From assembly GCA_016715825.1 (NCBI GenBank), contig JADJXO010000005.1:1-64000 (forward strand): a stretch of DNA of 64,000 nt, in the 5' to 3' direction. The notes beneath the pieces were generated by a model that worked only from the letters and a program-made list of their open reading frames with translations, was not told the origin of the DNA and searched no databases. Origin of the DNA: Nitrospira sp. GTDB lineage: Bacteria > Nitrospirota > Nitrospiria > Nitrospirales > Nitrospiraceae. Of this stretch, positions 35,093-43,998 are shown one piece after another (the first letter of the stretch is position 1; each line of letters opens with the position of its first letter). The position numbers and the translations under genes are program-made.

Positions 35093-35588
35093 TCTGCCCC
35101 TCTCTTGCATCGGAATGTTCGTGCTTCCCCGGCAAGCTCGCGAGAGTCGTTCAGCCTGCCGCTTGATTCAGCAAACATAAGACGCCTAGTTGCGTTGCCT
35201 GCTGGACGACAGCCGCGTCAAACTCGAGGCCGATCCGTTATGCGCCATTCACATCGACAAGCGAGCGAGCGTGGGTCATTAGGTGAACACAGGGACCTAT
35301 ATGCCTCGAGTCCATGTTTTGATCGTGCTGTGCTCTCCGTATGTGTGAACCGGCTTGGGGATTGTTGCCTGTGTGCATCCGGCCTTCGCTCTGGCTTTCC
35401 TCCAGCGGGCTGCGTCGATCATGCCCGCGGGCCGCCTCTGAGGCAGCTCTCTTACGCGGGCATTCCTCCGCATTGCGCCCGCCGGCTCGCCAAGATGCCG
35501 CAGCCTCTCTGTCTCCTTTGTCGTCGCTGTGTGGCCTCCACGCCTAGTGAGAGGCCAACACATCAACTCAAACCAAAGGAGACAACAC
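35093..35588. other. Long leader or intergenic region
   Basis: 496 bp, GC-rich, with overlapping open frames on both strands but no convincing protein. It ends in AAAGGAGA, the ribosome site of the next gene, so it may be a long untranslated leader or contain an unrecognised RNA. Confidence 0.35.
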
Positions 35589-35831
35589 ATGGCAACTCAT
35601 GACAAAAAATCCAAGCCGGTCACCACCCTTCGATGCAGCCGCATCAAGGCGACCATCTGGAAGAACGAGGGCATGAACGGCCCGTTCTATAACGTGACCG
35701 TCGCCCGCTCGTACAAGAGCCAGGATGGAGTCTGGAAGAATTCGGAATCCTTCGGCCTGGCGGATCTAGACGCGCTCGTGGCTGTTGCCCAGCAGGCGAA
35801 ACTCTGGGTCATTGAGCGGTCGGATCGCTGA
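35589..35831 (+). CDS. Small island-associated protein, unknown function
   Basis: 80 residues from ATG 35589 with a strong AAAGGAGA 8 bp upstream. It reads LRCSRIKATIWKNEGMNGPF ... VARSYKSQDGVWKNSESFGL, a beta-rich fold resembling short plasmid-borne proteins of single-strand-binding-like shape. Similar small proteins are frequent on plasmids and conjugative elements. I do not know a function. Confidence 0.75.
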   Translation: MATHDKKSKPVTTLRCSRIKATIWKNEGMNGPFYNVTVARSYKSQDGVWKNSESFGLADLDALVAVAQQAKLWVIERSDR

Positions 35832-35840
35832 TCGTCGCGG

Positions 35841-35872
35841 GAAGCCTCCGGCCCTCGCGCCGGGGGCTTCCT
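35841..35872. terminator. Strong GC-rich hairpin between two island genes
   Basis: GGAAGCCTCCGGC pairs with GCCGGGGGCTTCC (one bulge or mismatch) around a short loop, 9 bp after the upstream stop. No U tract follows, so it may be a transcript-stabilising or attenuating hairpin rather than a true terminator. Confidence 0.5.
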
Positions 35873-35897
35873 GTACCCAAAGAAAGGAAACAGGACG

Positions 35898-36323
35898 ATG
35901 ACCAGTTATCAGGAATTTGCGACGCGTCTCGATCAGTTGCGCGGCGGCCTCCAAGCCGTCCGCATCACGGTGTTTCACTACATGCCCCTCTCGGTCGAGG
36001 AGATTGGATACAGTGAGGAGGGATACCGACTAGTGTCTCTCTGTCATTATGGTAAACAGAACGGCGATCTGATGCGCGATCCCGCTATGGGGTTCTTGTT
36101 TCACAATTGTCAAGATGATATGGCTGCCGACCCCATTTCGTTCAGGAACGATTATCTGGGACTCTCGCAAGAAGTTTATCGGTATAACGAAGCGGGTAGG
36201 CGCACTCACGTGTTTCCCACAGTAAAACAGGAATTGAAGAAGTTTACCAAGATCTGGTTTGCCACGCACAGAGATCAGGGATTCTTTCGGGACACCGTAA
36301 TTCGCGAAATTGTGTCGCTGTGA
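35898..36323 (+). CDS. Island-associated protein, unknown function
   Basis: 141 residues; AAAGGAAA upstream. It contains the block LVSLCHYGKQNGDLMRDPAM, recognisable from plasmid and island hypothetical proteins (possibly the DUF6908 family, from memory), and then an aromatic-rich C-terminal half. Soluble, no signal. It probably belongs with the preceding small gene in the element's backbone. Function unknown. Confidence 0.7.
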   Translation: MTSYQEFATRLDQLRGGLQAVRITVFHYMPLSVEEIGYSEEGYRLVSLCHYGKQNGDLMRDPAMGFLFHNCQDDMAADPISFRNDYLGLSQEVYRYNEAGRRTHVFPTVKQELKKFTKIWFATHRDQGFFRDTVIREIVSL

Positions 36324-36396
36324 TCTCGTCAACGCATTTCAGGAGGCATAATGTGATGAGATCATGTGCCGTAACGGAATATTCAACCAGTGAGGC

Positions 36397-37218
36397 TTAC
36401 TGCTTGGTTCCGATAAAAACCAGGCTGCTGGTCCTGGAACTGTTAAGGGCTGCACTGTACAGCCGATGTGTGGCTGCATCGTAAAAGGCCACTCCGGCGA
36501 CCGTCTCGGTGTCATAGGGACAGGCGCCACCACCGAATGTCACGGTGTGATGAAAGACCTTGCCCATTGTACGAGGAGACAATGTTCCAGCAAAGGTGCA
36601 TCCATCTGATAAGTGACCCGAAACCGTACCGGCTGACTCTACGGTAACCGAGACCGTATGGTGGTCAGCCCGGAGTCCAGCATAGTTCCCGACCACTAGA
36701 TTCAGTTTGGGAGCCGACTCAGACTCCGCATCGTACGCAGTCGTAAAATTCTCTGTGTCGCCATTGAAGTAAGTGATTGTTCCACGAAAACTCTTTGCCA
36801 GCACATAGGTGCCATTCATCGTCGCAGTGCGAATGCCCGCACCTTCAAAATTGAAATCCCTAGTGTTCGAGGAACCGAAGGAGCCGGAGTGAGAGGTTCC
36901 AGTGCCCTGAACCAGTTCAGCCAGGATGGTGGATTGGTCCCTTGCCGTATAGAAGACCCAATATGAACCATCATCGAGGACCAGTCCGCGGACCATACGT
37001 CTGGTGTGAGTCGTGCCAGTCCATCGTCCTTCCGCTGATGAGCCCGTGGGCTGCGGCATCGAAGACGGGTGACTTTCGCCATACTCGCCTCCGCCCCCAC
37101 AGGCGACAGACACGAACCCGCTATCGAAGCAGTTGGTCAAACTGCCACAAGCAATGAGTCCAGTCACCAAACACAGTGCCAGAAGGCATCTCATCGTGTT
37201 AGGCCAAGTCGTGCGCAT
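36397..37218 (-). CDS. Beta-rich lipoprotein, unknown function
   Basis: 273 residues from ATG 37218 (AAGG about 8 bp upstream); ATG 37194 is an alternative. Signal MRCLLALCLVTGLIACGS with lipobox IAC. The mature part is rich in Gly, Ser and Thr and shows repeated beta strands (WTGTTHTRRMVRGLVLDDGS, FRGTITYFNGD, GTVSGHLSDGCTFAGTLSP), like the repeat-barrel lipoproteins that precede adhesins. Probably exported cargo. Confidence 0.7.
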   Translation of the reverse strand: MRTTWPNTMRCLLALCLVTGLIACGSLTNCFDSGFVSVACGGGGEYGESHPSSMPQPTGSSAEGRWTGTTHTRRMVRGLVLDDGSYWVFYTARDQSTILAELVQGTGTSHSGSFGSSNTRDFNFEGAGIRTATMNGTYVLAKSFRGTITYFNGDTENFTTAYDAESESAPKLNLVVGNYAGLRADHHTVSVTVESAGTVSGHLSDGCTFAGTLSPRTMGKVFHHTVTFGGGACPYDTETVAGVAFYDAATHRLYSAALNSSRTSSLVFIGTKQ

Positions 37219-37592
37219 GGTTGAGGCCTTGTTCCGAGAGCAAAGAGTGTGCAGCTTTTTCAGTATAACAAGAGGGTACTCCCCCTCCATTGGGGTAAAG
37301 AAACCGGTCAACGCGGTGCGAGACGATGTCGGTATGGCCGCCTTGAAAGAGGCTTGATTGACCATTGATTCAGGTTCGGTGGTGGCGTTTTTAGAAGGGT
37401 GAAAGAGGGCGGTTTTAGGAGGTTGCAGGATATGGCTTTAGCCCGTAGTTGTCTTACATCTCTTCTATTCCTTTCCCGATGTTCTTTGACCCGTCGATCA
37501 CCGCGCTCAGACTCTTTTCTGATGACCGGAATCAGGCACAGCTCGGTGAACGGTGACAGGCACCTCGATTATGTATCTGTGCAGGTGAGCTG
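37219..37592. other. Divergent intergenic region before the mobilization genes; candidate oriT region
   Basis: No gene seen. It contains two direct repeats, GGCGTTTTTAGAAGG (37384-37398) and GGCGGTTTTAGGAGG (37408-37422), 24 bp apart. Such repeats can be relaxosome or repressor sites, and oriT is commonly next to a mobC-like gene, but no nic site could be identified. Confidence 0.35.
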
Positions 37593-38144
37593 ATGAAACA
37601 GACGGTCAAACGGATCACCACAATTACAGTGGATTTGGGTGAGCTCAAAGCACCCTGGCAGGCCTGGTGTCAGGTCCATGGCGTCACGCCGAGCCATGCG
37701 TTGCGGAATGCGCTACGGCAGGCAATGGATCGGAGAGCAAAGTGGACTCCTGCGCCTCGCCTGGGGATGAGGCCCAAGCGGGAACGAGCCACCGCTCGCA
37801 TGGAACTGAACCTGACGACCTCAGAGCTTGCCGCGCTGAAACGGATGGCCGAGCACGAAGGCTACGTGCCGACGAAATGGGTGGTGGCGATGGTACGCGC
37901 TAAGTTAACGGGGCAGCCGCAGGTCGGCCAGCCAGAATTGGAAACATTGGCCCGGTCGAATCAACAACTCCTCGCCTTGGGAAGAAATCTGAACCAGATT
38001 GCGAAAGTCCTGAATACTACGCCTGAAAATAAAACAGCCTTTCGGGGTGAAATCGTCACCGAACTTTCTCGAGTGATCCAGGCCCATGCGAAGAAGGTGT
38101 CGGATGTCTTACGCGGGACCGTGGAGCGATGGCACATTCAATGA
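37593..38144 (+). CDS. MobC-like relaxosome accessory protein
   Basis: 183 residues. A ribbon-helix-helix-like stretch (ARMELNLTTSELAALKRMAE) is followed by the MobC signature LLALGRNLNQIAKVLN and a helical tail. These proteins bind oriT and help the relaxase open it. It overlaps the relaxase gene, so the pair is one unit. Confidence 0.82.
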   Translation: MKQTVKRITTITVDLGELKAPWQAWCQVHGVTPSHALRNALRQAMDRRAKWTPAPRLGMRPKRERATARMELNLTTSELAALKRMAEHEGYVPTKWVVAMVRAKLTGQPQVGQPELETLARSNQQLLALGRNLNQIAKVLNTTPENKTAFRGEIVTELSRVIQAHAKKVSDVLRGTVERWHIQ

Positions 38145-39124
38145 TCCCTCCAACTAACGAGATCGACGAGAAGCTCGATGAGTGGGGAAGTCGGCTCTTC
38201 AATGTCTCAACGGAGTCCCTACCGCGGCCTCATAGAAGTAAGCGCAATGCTCTTGGCTCTCTCACACCCGTAAGGACCGGCGGGCCGCTCAGCACGCCGC
38301 AGGCACGCGCGACCTATGTGAGGCAGAAACTGCAGGCCATGGTTCGCCGTGCCCCACAAGTGGTGGTAAAACTCGTCAAGGCACCGAAGGGTATGAAGGG
38401 TATCTCAAACAACCTCACGTACATTTCGCGTGATGGTCAACTCCAGATCGAGGATCAAGACGGCCAGGTAATTCTCGGGAAGGACGCCGTAGCCGATCTG
38501 AAAGCCGAATGGCGCGATGGCGGGATACCGATCGCGATGAATTCCACTATGCGCGATGCCTTTCATCTCGTCCTCTCCATGCCGACACGGACCGATCCGT
38601 TGTCGGTGCAACGGGCGGCCCGCGACTTCGCGAAGCGGGAGTTCTCAGGGTTTCAATACGCCATGGTACTCCATACGTTTGAGACCGACCCAGATCCGAC
38701 CCCATCTCCGCACCCGCACGTCCACTTGACGGTCAAAGCTGCGGGCCTCAATGGAGTCCGCTTGAATCCGCGAAAGGCTGATTTGCAACGATGGCGGGAG
38801 GGGTTTGCGGAGGCTTTACGCGACCATGGGATTGAAGCCACGACCACAAGCCGTATTCATCGCACCGCGCATGAAAGGTGGACAGTGCGCCATTTGTATG
38901 ATGGACCTACGAGAGAGAGCGTGCTGGAGCGGATGAAACGCGCCACGCGTCGAAATGGACAAGCTCAGGAAGTTATGCGGAATTATGAGCAAGTGATGAG
39001 AGCTTTAGCTCGGTCAGAGCGTGGAGAGGATCGGCAACTGGCTGCAGATTTGGTCCGCTACTTGAGTGAGCGGTTGCGGGGTGTCTCGAAGGATCGTTCG
39101 CCAGAGCGAGACCGGTCATCATAA
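38129..39124 (+). CDS. Relaxase/mobilization nuclease (first module)
   Basis: 331 residues from ATG 38129; ATG 38141 (ATGA overlap with the mobC stop) is equally possible. Contains a relaxase domain with MRDAFHLVLSMPTRTDP and the metal-binding HxH in PHPHVHLTVKA, preceded by ISNNLTYISRDG. It would nick oriT and lead the strand through the conjugation channel. It is shorter than typical MOBP proteins and lacks a C-terminal helicase or primase part. No damage visible. Confidence 0.85.
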   Translation: MAHSMIPPTNEIDEKLDEWGSRLFNVSTESLPRPHRSKRNALGSLTPVRTGGPLSTPQARATYVRQKLQAMVRRAPQVVVKLVKAPKGMKGISNNLTYISRDGQLQIEDQDGQVILGKDAVADLKAEWRDGGIPIAMNSTMRDAFHLVLSMPTRTDPLSVQRAARDFAKREFSGFQYAMVLHTFETDPDPTPSPHPHVHLTVKAAGLNGVRLNPRKADLQRWREGFAEALRDHGIEATTTSRIHRTAHERWTVRHLYDGPTRESVLERMKRATRRNGQAQEVMRNYEQVMRALARSERGEDRQLAADLVRYLSERLRGVSKDRSPERDRSS

Positions 39125-39530
39125 GGTGCTGGGGACTCCAGCACTACATCCATGCCTCGTGTACCTTAACATTCCGAAAGCGGACTGCTATCTGGATCGT
39201 TCTCGAGCTCAACGTCATATAAACAAAAGCCGGTCATCTCGCCTTCGCCCGCTGCTCAGCTGGAATCTGAAGGGCTAGCCTCTCCAATACCTGTCTTGCA
39301 AGAAGACAGCTTATTCTCCTTGTGAACTTTCTATCAAATGGGCGAGGCAACATATCCCACATACACCGGAGGCGGTGAAAAAGCGGAGATTCTGGATGCG
39401 TCTTCTAGATAAACTCTGGTAATTAAACAGAAGGTGACTTCGTTTGGGAGTGGAAGTATTCTGATGACCAATATCAATTTTGTTCGATTGGTAGAAAACA
39501 TAAGCGAAGGATAAGTGGAGGGGCATACAT
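39125..39530. other. Intergenic region upstream of the Argonaute operon
   Basis: 406 bp with no supported gene. A hairpin GTGCTGG-GGACT-CCAGCAC at 39126-39144 directly follows the relaxase stop and may end that transcript. The rest is AT-richer than the flanks and should hold the operon promoter, but no convincing -35/-10 pair stood out. Confidence 0.4.
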
Positions 39531-40880
39531 ATGAGGACGCTCATTGCAAAGCTCACCGGGCACGACAGCTCCGCCCCCAGATGCTTTCTTGACGATCTCG
39601 ATCAAAATGATTTTTGGGCAAGACACAAGATCGGAGTAAGCCAACTAAATGAAATCCTTCTTGCTTTCGCATATGAGACTGTGACGAGCGATTTCTTTGA
39701 TCGATTCTTTTCTGCAGGGGCTGCTGCAAAGGGAGTGACGCGGGAAGAGTTTGAGCTTGGCATTGAAAGTTTTCAAAAAGTGGCATTACTTAAATACGGA
39801 AATATCAAGTTTGGCTTCAAAGCCTTGTGCCAGATGAGAACAAGCGAGCTTGAACAAGAGTTGAAAGACCTGAGTCCAATTGATGAAACCCTTTTCAATC
39901 AACGGCCACAGCCGTTGCGTTCAGTAGCCTCGATTGATCCGAAAGAAACCTATTTTCTTGGGCATGTAACTGGAGACGCCATCGAAAAGGGGCATGACGA
40001 AGACAGAAAAACTCGCATGAAGCAGGTGCGGGAGGTAGGGCGGGATAATCTTCACGTCTACCTCTGTAGCGATGAAATGGACGTGTATGTTGCGACTTCC
40101 ATGAGGGACATCGAAGACTTCTATTTTGTCGGCACCGTCACCAAACGGCTTTTCGAAAAGCCAGAGTTGGCTGATTTGAAACTTAGATATTTTGACCCTA
40201 CCCAGTCGTTTTGTGAGGATCGCATAGAAAAAGGGCTGGTCGAAAGTCTGATGCTTCGTCGAGCCAAATGCACGGTCTATTGTGCCCAAACTACAGAAAC
40301 CCTGGGGAAGGACTCTGAGCTTGCGGTCACACTGGCTCAAGGTAAACCAGTAATCGTCTATGTGCCGCAAATAAAGGATAACGAATCGCGTTATCATGAA
40401 TTGTGTCAGGATGTGGCCCGAATCCACAGCGTAATTCATGCCTGTTCCGAGGAAGATTATTACAGATCCAAGCTGGTGGAACGTCATGCGAAGAGCCTGA
40501 TTGGCGAAGGTGAAGCCATGAAAGAATGGGATCGTAGTCGTCTGCAAGATGAGTTGGTTAGGCTCGATGGGGAACAATTTGAACGGAAAGCAGGTCTCCT
40601 CAAAGAAAAGCATCCACTTGGTATACAGGTCAACCTCGATACAGGAGTGGCAAATGGGGTGTTGGTTGTTCGCACTTTGACAGAATGTGCTCATATCATG
40701 AGGCAGATTGTGACAAACAGGTTGGCACTTAGAATCGAAAGGGATAACAGCGGGAGTCTTCGCCTAGTGGAGGAACGGACCAATTGCACCTACCGGATAA
40801 TGGTCAGCGATCCCGTTTTGGCGAACTCATTCTGGAATTTTTATAGGCCTTGGATTAGCGAGCGTCGGAGCCGGAGTTAA
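39531..40880 (+). CDS. Uncharacterised protein with deoxyribosyltransferase/TIR-like domain, first gene of Argonaute operon
   Basis: 449 residues; GGAGGGGC lies 7 bp before the ATG. Residues 1-150 are helical without a known family. From about 185 comes a Rossmann-like domain: VYVATSMRDIEDFYFVG, LRYFDPTQSF, EKGLVESLMLRRAKCTVYCA, then GKDSELAVTLAQGKPVIVY at about 259-277. The last motif resembles the catalytic Glu motif of nucleoside 2-deoxyribosyltransferases, relatives of TIR NADases. The C-terminal 120 residues are unassigned. It ends 5 bp before the TIR-APAZ gene. It may be an accessory sensor or a second nucleotide-degrading effector; this is inference. Confidence 0.75.
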   Translation: MRTLIAKLTGHDSSAPRCFLDDLDQNDFWARHKIGVSQLNEILLAFAYETVTSDFFDRFFSAGAAAKGVTREEFELGIESFQKVALLKYGNIKFGFKALCQMRTSELEQELKDLSPIDETLFNQRPQPLRSVASIDPKETYFLGHVTGDAIEKGHDEDRKTRMKQVREVGRDNLHVYLCSDEMDVYVATSMRDIEDFYFVGTVTKRLFEKPELADLKLRYFDPTQSFCEDRIEKGLVESLMLRRAKCTVYCAQTTETLGKDSELAVTLAQGKPVIVYVPQIKDNESRYHELCQDVARIHSVIHACSEEDYYRSKLVERHAKSLIGEGEAMKEWDRSRLQDELVRLDGEQFERKAGLLKEKHPLGIQVNLDTGVANGVLVVRTLTECAHIMRQIVTNRLALRIERDNSGSLRLVEERTNCTYRIMVSDPVLANSFWNFYRPWISERRSRS

Positions 40881-40885
40881 AGTGT

Positions 40886-42310
40886 ATGCGTGACATGGTG
40901 TTTATCAGCCATGCAAATGCTGAGGACAATGACTTCACGCTTTGGCTTGCACTGCAAGTAGCAAAGGCCGGATTTCCTGTCTGGTGCGATCTTACCAAAC
41001 TGCTAGGTGGGGAGGACTTTTGGAAGGACATTGAACAGGCGATACGAGAAAGAACGGTAAAGTTTGTGTACGTGCTCTCTAAGACATCGAATGCAAAAGA
41101 TGGTCCTCTTCAAGAGCTGCAGGTCGCGGCCAATGTTTCACGGGATAAAAAGTTTCAGGATTTCATCATTCCAGTTCTTATTGATGAGTTGCCTCCTCGA
41201 GAATTCAGCATTCAGTTAGCTCGGCTTAATGCTATCCCCTTCAATAAAGGATGGGCAGGTGGGCTCAAAGACCTTCTAGGAAAACTGGATCGTGATGGGG
41301 TGGCGCATAGTTCAAACTTCTCTCCCTCTGCTGTTGCCACTTGGTGGCGCGAGCATTTTGGTGCATCGCAAAGTGTGCAAAATGAGTGCGAGCAGTACCT
41401 TTCAAATTGGTTCCCCATACAGATTCGTCCCTCAATTCTCTTTTGCCATTACCTATCTCGAACTCAAATGGGAAAGATTGAAATTCAATCAGAACTTCCT
41501 TATCCAGGATTTCAGCACGAGCATATCCTGATGTCGTTTGCTCCAGCTAAGGATTTCATCGGGCGGCTGGGAGACTCTATTGTCATTACGGAGAGCAAGT
41601 CTTATTCAATTGAAGGCGTACTGAGCGGTCGGGAATCCCTGGGGTTTTGTAGCACCAGGGACATAAAAAGCTTTGTGTCACGACTACTGTCCCAATCGTG
41701 GGAGAAATGCATTAGAGATAATGGACTATCCTTTTACCTCCTTGCAAATGGGTCGAAGTGTATCTATCCAACTAAAGTGCAACTTGGTGACGGAGTTGTG
41801 TCGTTTACAGGCATGTCGGGGAAAAAGGCGTCGAGAAATCTCATAGGCTATAAAACGGTTAAGGCTACTGCCAGTGAGGATGAATACAGAAGGCTATGGC
41901 ATTTTGGACTGTCAGCTGCTCCTCTTGTTCATCCTACTCCAGCGTTCGCAATAAAAGCACACGTGGTGTTCACCAAGGATGGATCCTTAGTTCTGGAGAA
42001 CAAGCGGGTGCTTCATAGCGCTCGACGGAGCCAATGCAAGGACTGGTGGAATGACGACTGGCGGGACAGAATGCTTGCAGCTATGGCTTGGCTTAGTTCT
42101 GGTAATTCAGAAATTAGTATTTCTGTAGGATCTGACTCATTTATGGCAATTGCGACGGAACCAATAGGGTTCAATAGTCCTGTGTCTTATCAGGATCCTG
42201 ATACTGAACTTGAAGCGCTTGATGAGATGGCCGACGAGGAAGAGGATGCTGATAACGATTCTCTTTTAACCGAGGATCAGCCAAAGAATTCAGATCAGGA
42301 ATCGAATTAA
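40886..42310 (+). CDS. TIR-APAZ protein of a short-Argonaute (SPARTA-type) immune system
   Basis: 474 residues. The N-terminal TIR domain (1-140) reads MVFISHANAEDNDFTLWLAL ... PVWCDLTKLLGGEDFWKDIE ... KDGPLQELQVA, with Glu77 at the expected catalytic position. Residues about 170-430 are an APAZ region, with WHFGLSAAPLVHPTPAFAIK and the family-typical CKDWWNDDWRDRMLAAMAWL. The last 40 residues are acidic. In known SPARTA systems this subunit binds the short Argonaute and, when a guide RNA finds invading DNA, degrades NAD(P)+ and kills or arrests the cell. The next gene starts within its stop codon. Confidence 0.92.
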   Translation: MRDMVFISHANAEDNDFTLWLALQVAKAGFPVWCDLTKLLGGEDFWKDIEQAIRERTVKFVYVLSKTSNAKDGPLQELQVAANVSRDKKFQDFIIPVLIDELPPREFSIQLARLNAIPFNKGWAGGLKDLLGKLDRDGVAHSSNFSPSAVATWWREHFGASQSVQNECEQYLSNWFPIQIRPSILFCHYLSRTQMGKIEIQSELPYPGFQHEHILMSFAPAKDFIGRLGDSIVITESKSYSIEGVLSGRESLGFCSTRDIKSFVSRLLSQSWEKCIRDNGLSFYLLANGSKCIYPTKVQLGDGVVSFTGMSGKKASRNLIGYKTVKATASEDEYRRLWHFGLSAAPLVHPTPAFAIKAHVVFTKDGSLVLENKRVLHSARRSQCKDWWNDDWRDRMLAAMAWLSSGNSEISISVGSDSFMAIATEPIGFNSPVSYQDPDTELEALDEMADEEEDADNDSLLTEDQPKNSDQESN

Positions 42311-43818
42311 TGGATCTTATTAAAATCAATGAGCCTGGGCTTCTCTTCAAGTATGGGCAATCAATGGAGGATCCAAGAGATGGTCTGAGTCTATTTGGAC
42401 CTCTTGACGAAGGTAAGCCCTATGGGATTCGCGCCGGAGTAATTGGAACAAAAGATGGGATTAAGCGATACAAGAATTGGGTCCGGAAGATCCAGGGACC
42501 CATCGCCTCGTCCAAAGGACGAACTGCACGTCCTCCTTTCCCCGGGATCGAAGCAGCATTTCGGATCCCCTGGGTGCCTGAACCCCAGATAGCTATCGAA
42601 ATTTCTGAGGTGGAGCTGAAAGCGTCTCTTTATCTTGACGATAAGTATCAGCGGGTTTTTAAAACGGTGGATGTCTATGCCCGACGAATTATCGAAGCGA
42701 TTCGGCAGGAGGATACCAAGGTTGATCTTTGGTTTGTTGTGATTCCGGATGAAGTTAAACGGTATTGTCGTCCCATGTCGTCTGTGGAAACTGGGCTTCA
42801 AATTGTGGCCCAATCAAAACTGCCGGTAGCATATGCCAAGTCACTCCAGTCATTCCCTTCTTTGTTTGAGGAACACAACATTGCTGCCGTGCCGTATGCA
42901 TACGAGGTTAACTTTCATAATCAATTGAAAGCCAGATTGCTTGAATATGATGCACCAATTCAAATTCTGCAAGAAAGCACGATTGCGCATCGGGAATTCC
43001 TTAATAAGTTTGGTGTTCCCAATCGCAACCTAGAAGAACTCGAGTCAGCCATTGCATGGAATATTGCGACCACCGCTTTTTACAAAGCTGGAGGGCGTCC
43101 GTGGAAGATTGGAAGTATTCGGGATGGTGTTTGCTACGTCGGTCTAGTCTTTAAGCAGGATGACAAGAACGCAGAGCCTGGCTCATCGTGCTGTGCCGCG
43201 CAGATGTTTTTGGATTCTGGAGATGGCGTGGTTTTTAAAGGGGCTGTTGGACCTTGGCACCGTCCAGGCAAAGGGGGCTTTCATCTTAAGAAAGAAGCAG
43301 CACGTGAGCTAATACAACTCGCTGTCAACTCATATGCTCAGAAACAAGGAGCCCCTCCCAAAGAACTCTTTCTGCACGGCAAGGTGCGATTTAACGATGA
43401 AGAGTGGGAGGGTTTTGAAAGCGGGGTTGGATCAGCAACCAATTTAGTTGGAGTGAGAATCCGCGACACCGGTGACATCAAACTGTTCAGAAAGGGCAAG
43501 CATCCTGTTTTGCGTGGCGTGGCCTTTGTCCGAGATGATCGAACAGCTTTCGTTTGGACAAAAGGCTTCACGCCAAGGCTACAGACTTACCCGGGGAGAG
43601 AGGTTCCCAAGCCACTTCTGGTCGATGTCTGTCGCGGGAAAGTCGCAATTGAAACCGTACTTAATGACATCATGGCGCTGACGAAACTAAATTACAATGC
43701 CTGCATCTTTGCAGATGGTGAGCCGGTCACCCTCAAATTTGCTGATTCAGTCGGCGAGATACTGACGGCTGGTCCATTGGGAGAGCTCCCGCCCCTGCCT
43801 TTTAAGTATTACATCTAA
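42310..43818 (+). CDS. Short prokaryotic Argonaute (MID-PIWI)
   Basis: 502 residues, the length of short pAgos, which have only MID and PIWI domains. ATG overlaps the TIR-APAZ stop (TAATG). The start INEPGLLFKYGQ...LFGPLDEGKPYGIR is typical. PIWI features include ELFLHGKVRFNDEEWEGFES, AFVWTKGFTPRLQTYPG and LNYNACIFADGEPVTLKFAD. The strand that carries the first catalytic Asp in active Argonautes reads CYVGLVFK, so the DEDX tetrad is broken, as in all SPARTA Argonautes. It would be guide-directed target recognition without slicing. Confidence 0.93.
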   Translation: MDLIKINEPGLLFKYGQSMEDPRDGLSLFGPLDEGKPYGIRAGVIGTKDGIKRYKNWVRKIQGPIASSKGRTARPPFPGIEAAFRIPWVPEPQIAIEISEVELKASLYLDDKYQRVFKTVDVYARRIIEAIRQEDTKVDLWFVVIPDEVKRYCRPMSSVETGLQIVAQSKLPVAYAKSLQSFPSLFEEHNIAAVPYAYEVNFHNQLKARLLEYDAPIQILQESTIAHREFLNKFGVPNRNLEELESAIAWNIATTAFYKAGGRPWKIGSIRDGVCYVGLVFKQDDKNAEPGSSCCAAQMFLDSGDGVVFKGAVGPWHRPGKGGFHLKKEAARELIQLAVNSYAQKQGAPPKELFLHGKVRFNDEEWEGFESGVGSATNLVGVRIRDTGDIKLFRKGKHPVLRGVAFVRDDRTAFVWTKGFTPRLQTYPGREVPKPLLVDVCRGKVAIETVLNDIMALTKLNYNACIFADGEPVTLKFADSVGEILTAGPLGELPPLPFKYYI

Positions 43819-43887
43819 GGATGTTCGTAGACCGCGAATGTTAATGACTCTTCTTTCAGCCAATGACTCCACTGTCAGTGGCGAATG

Positions 43888-43930
43888 TGACCTGCCCCCT
43901 GTGGTTGTGCCATTCCCTATGTGACTAGGT
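43888..43930 (+). repeat. Left terminal repeat of an IS3-type element (partner at 47588-47629)
   Basis: TGACCTGCCCCCTGTGGTTG and its continuation to about 43929 recur inverted at 47588-47629 with only about three differences over 42 bp. It is therefore one end of an insertion sequence whose body has been replaced or split. Confidence 0.7.
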
Positions 43931-43998
43931 GACCCAAAACCCGAAAAGTAGGCCAGGGAGAGCGTTAGGCTGGCTGGCGCTTGACCCCTCCCCAAAAA

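Noticed and set aside
36397..37365. Longer N-terminus of the beta-rich lipoprotein
   Set aside because: The first 49 codons would place the signal peptide internally; ATG 37218 has AAGG at good spacing and gives a normal lipoprotein leader.
39921..40694. 257-codon minus-strand frame opposite the first Argonaute-operon gene
   Set aside because: Composition (Phe, His and Cys-rich) is that of a shadow frame; the plus-strand frame has recognisable motifs and a ribosome site.
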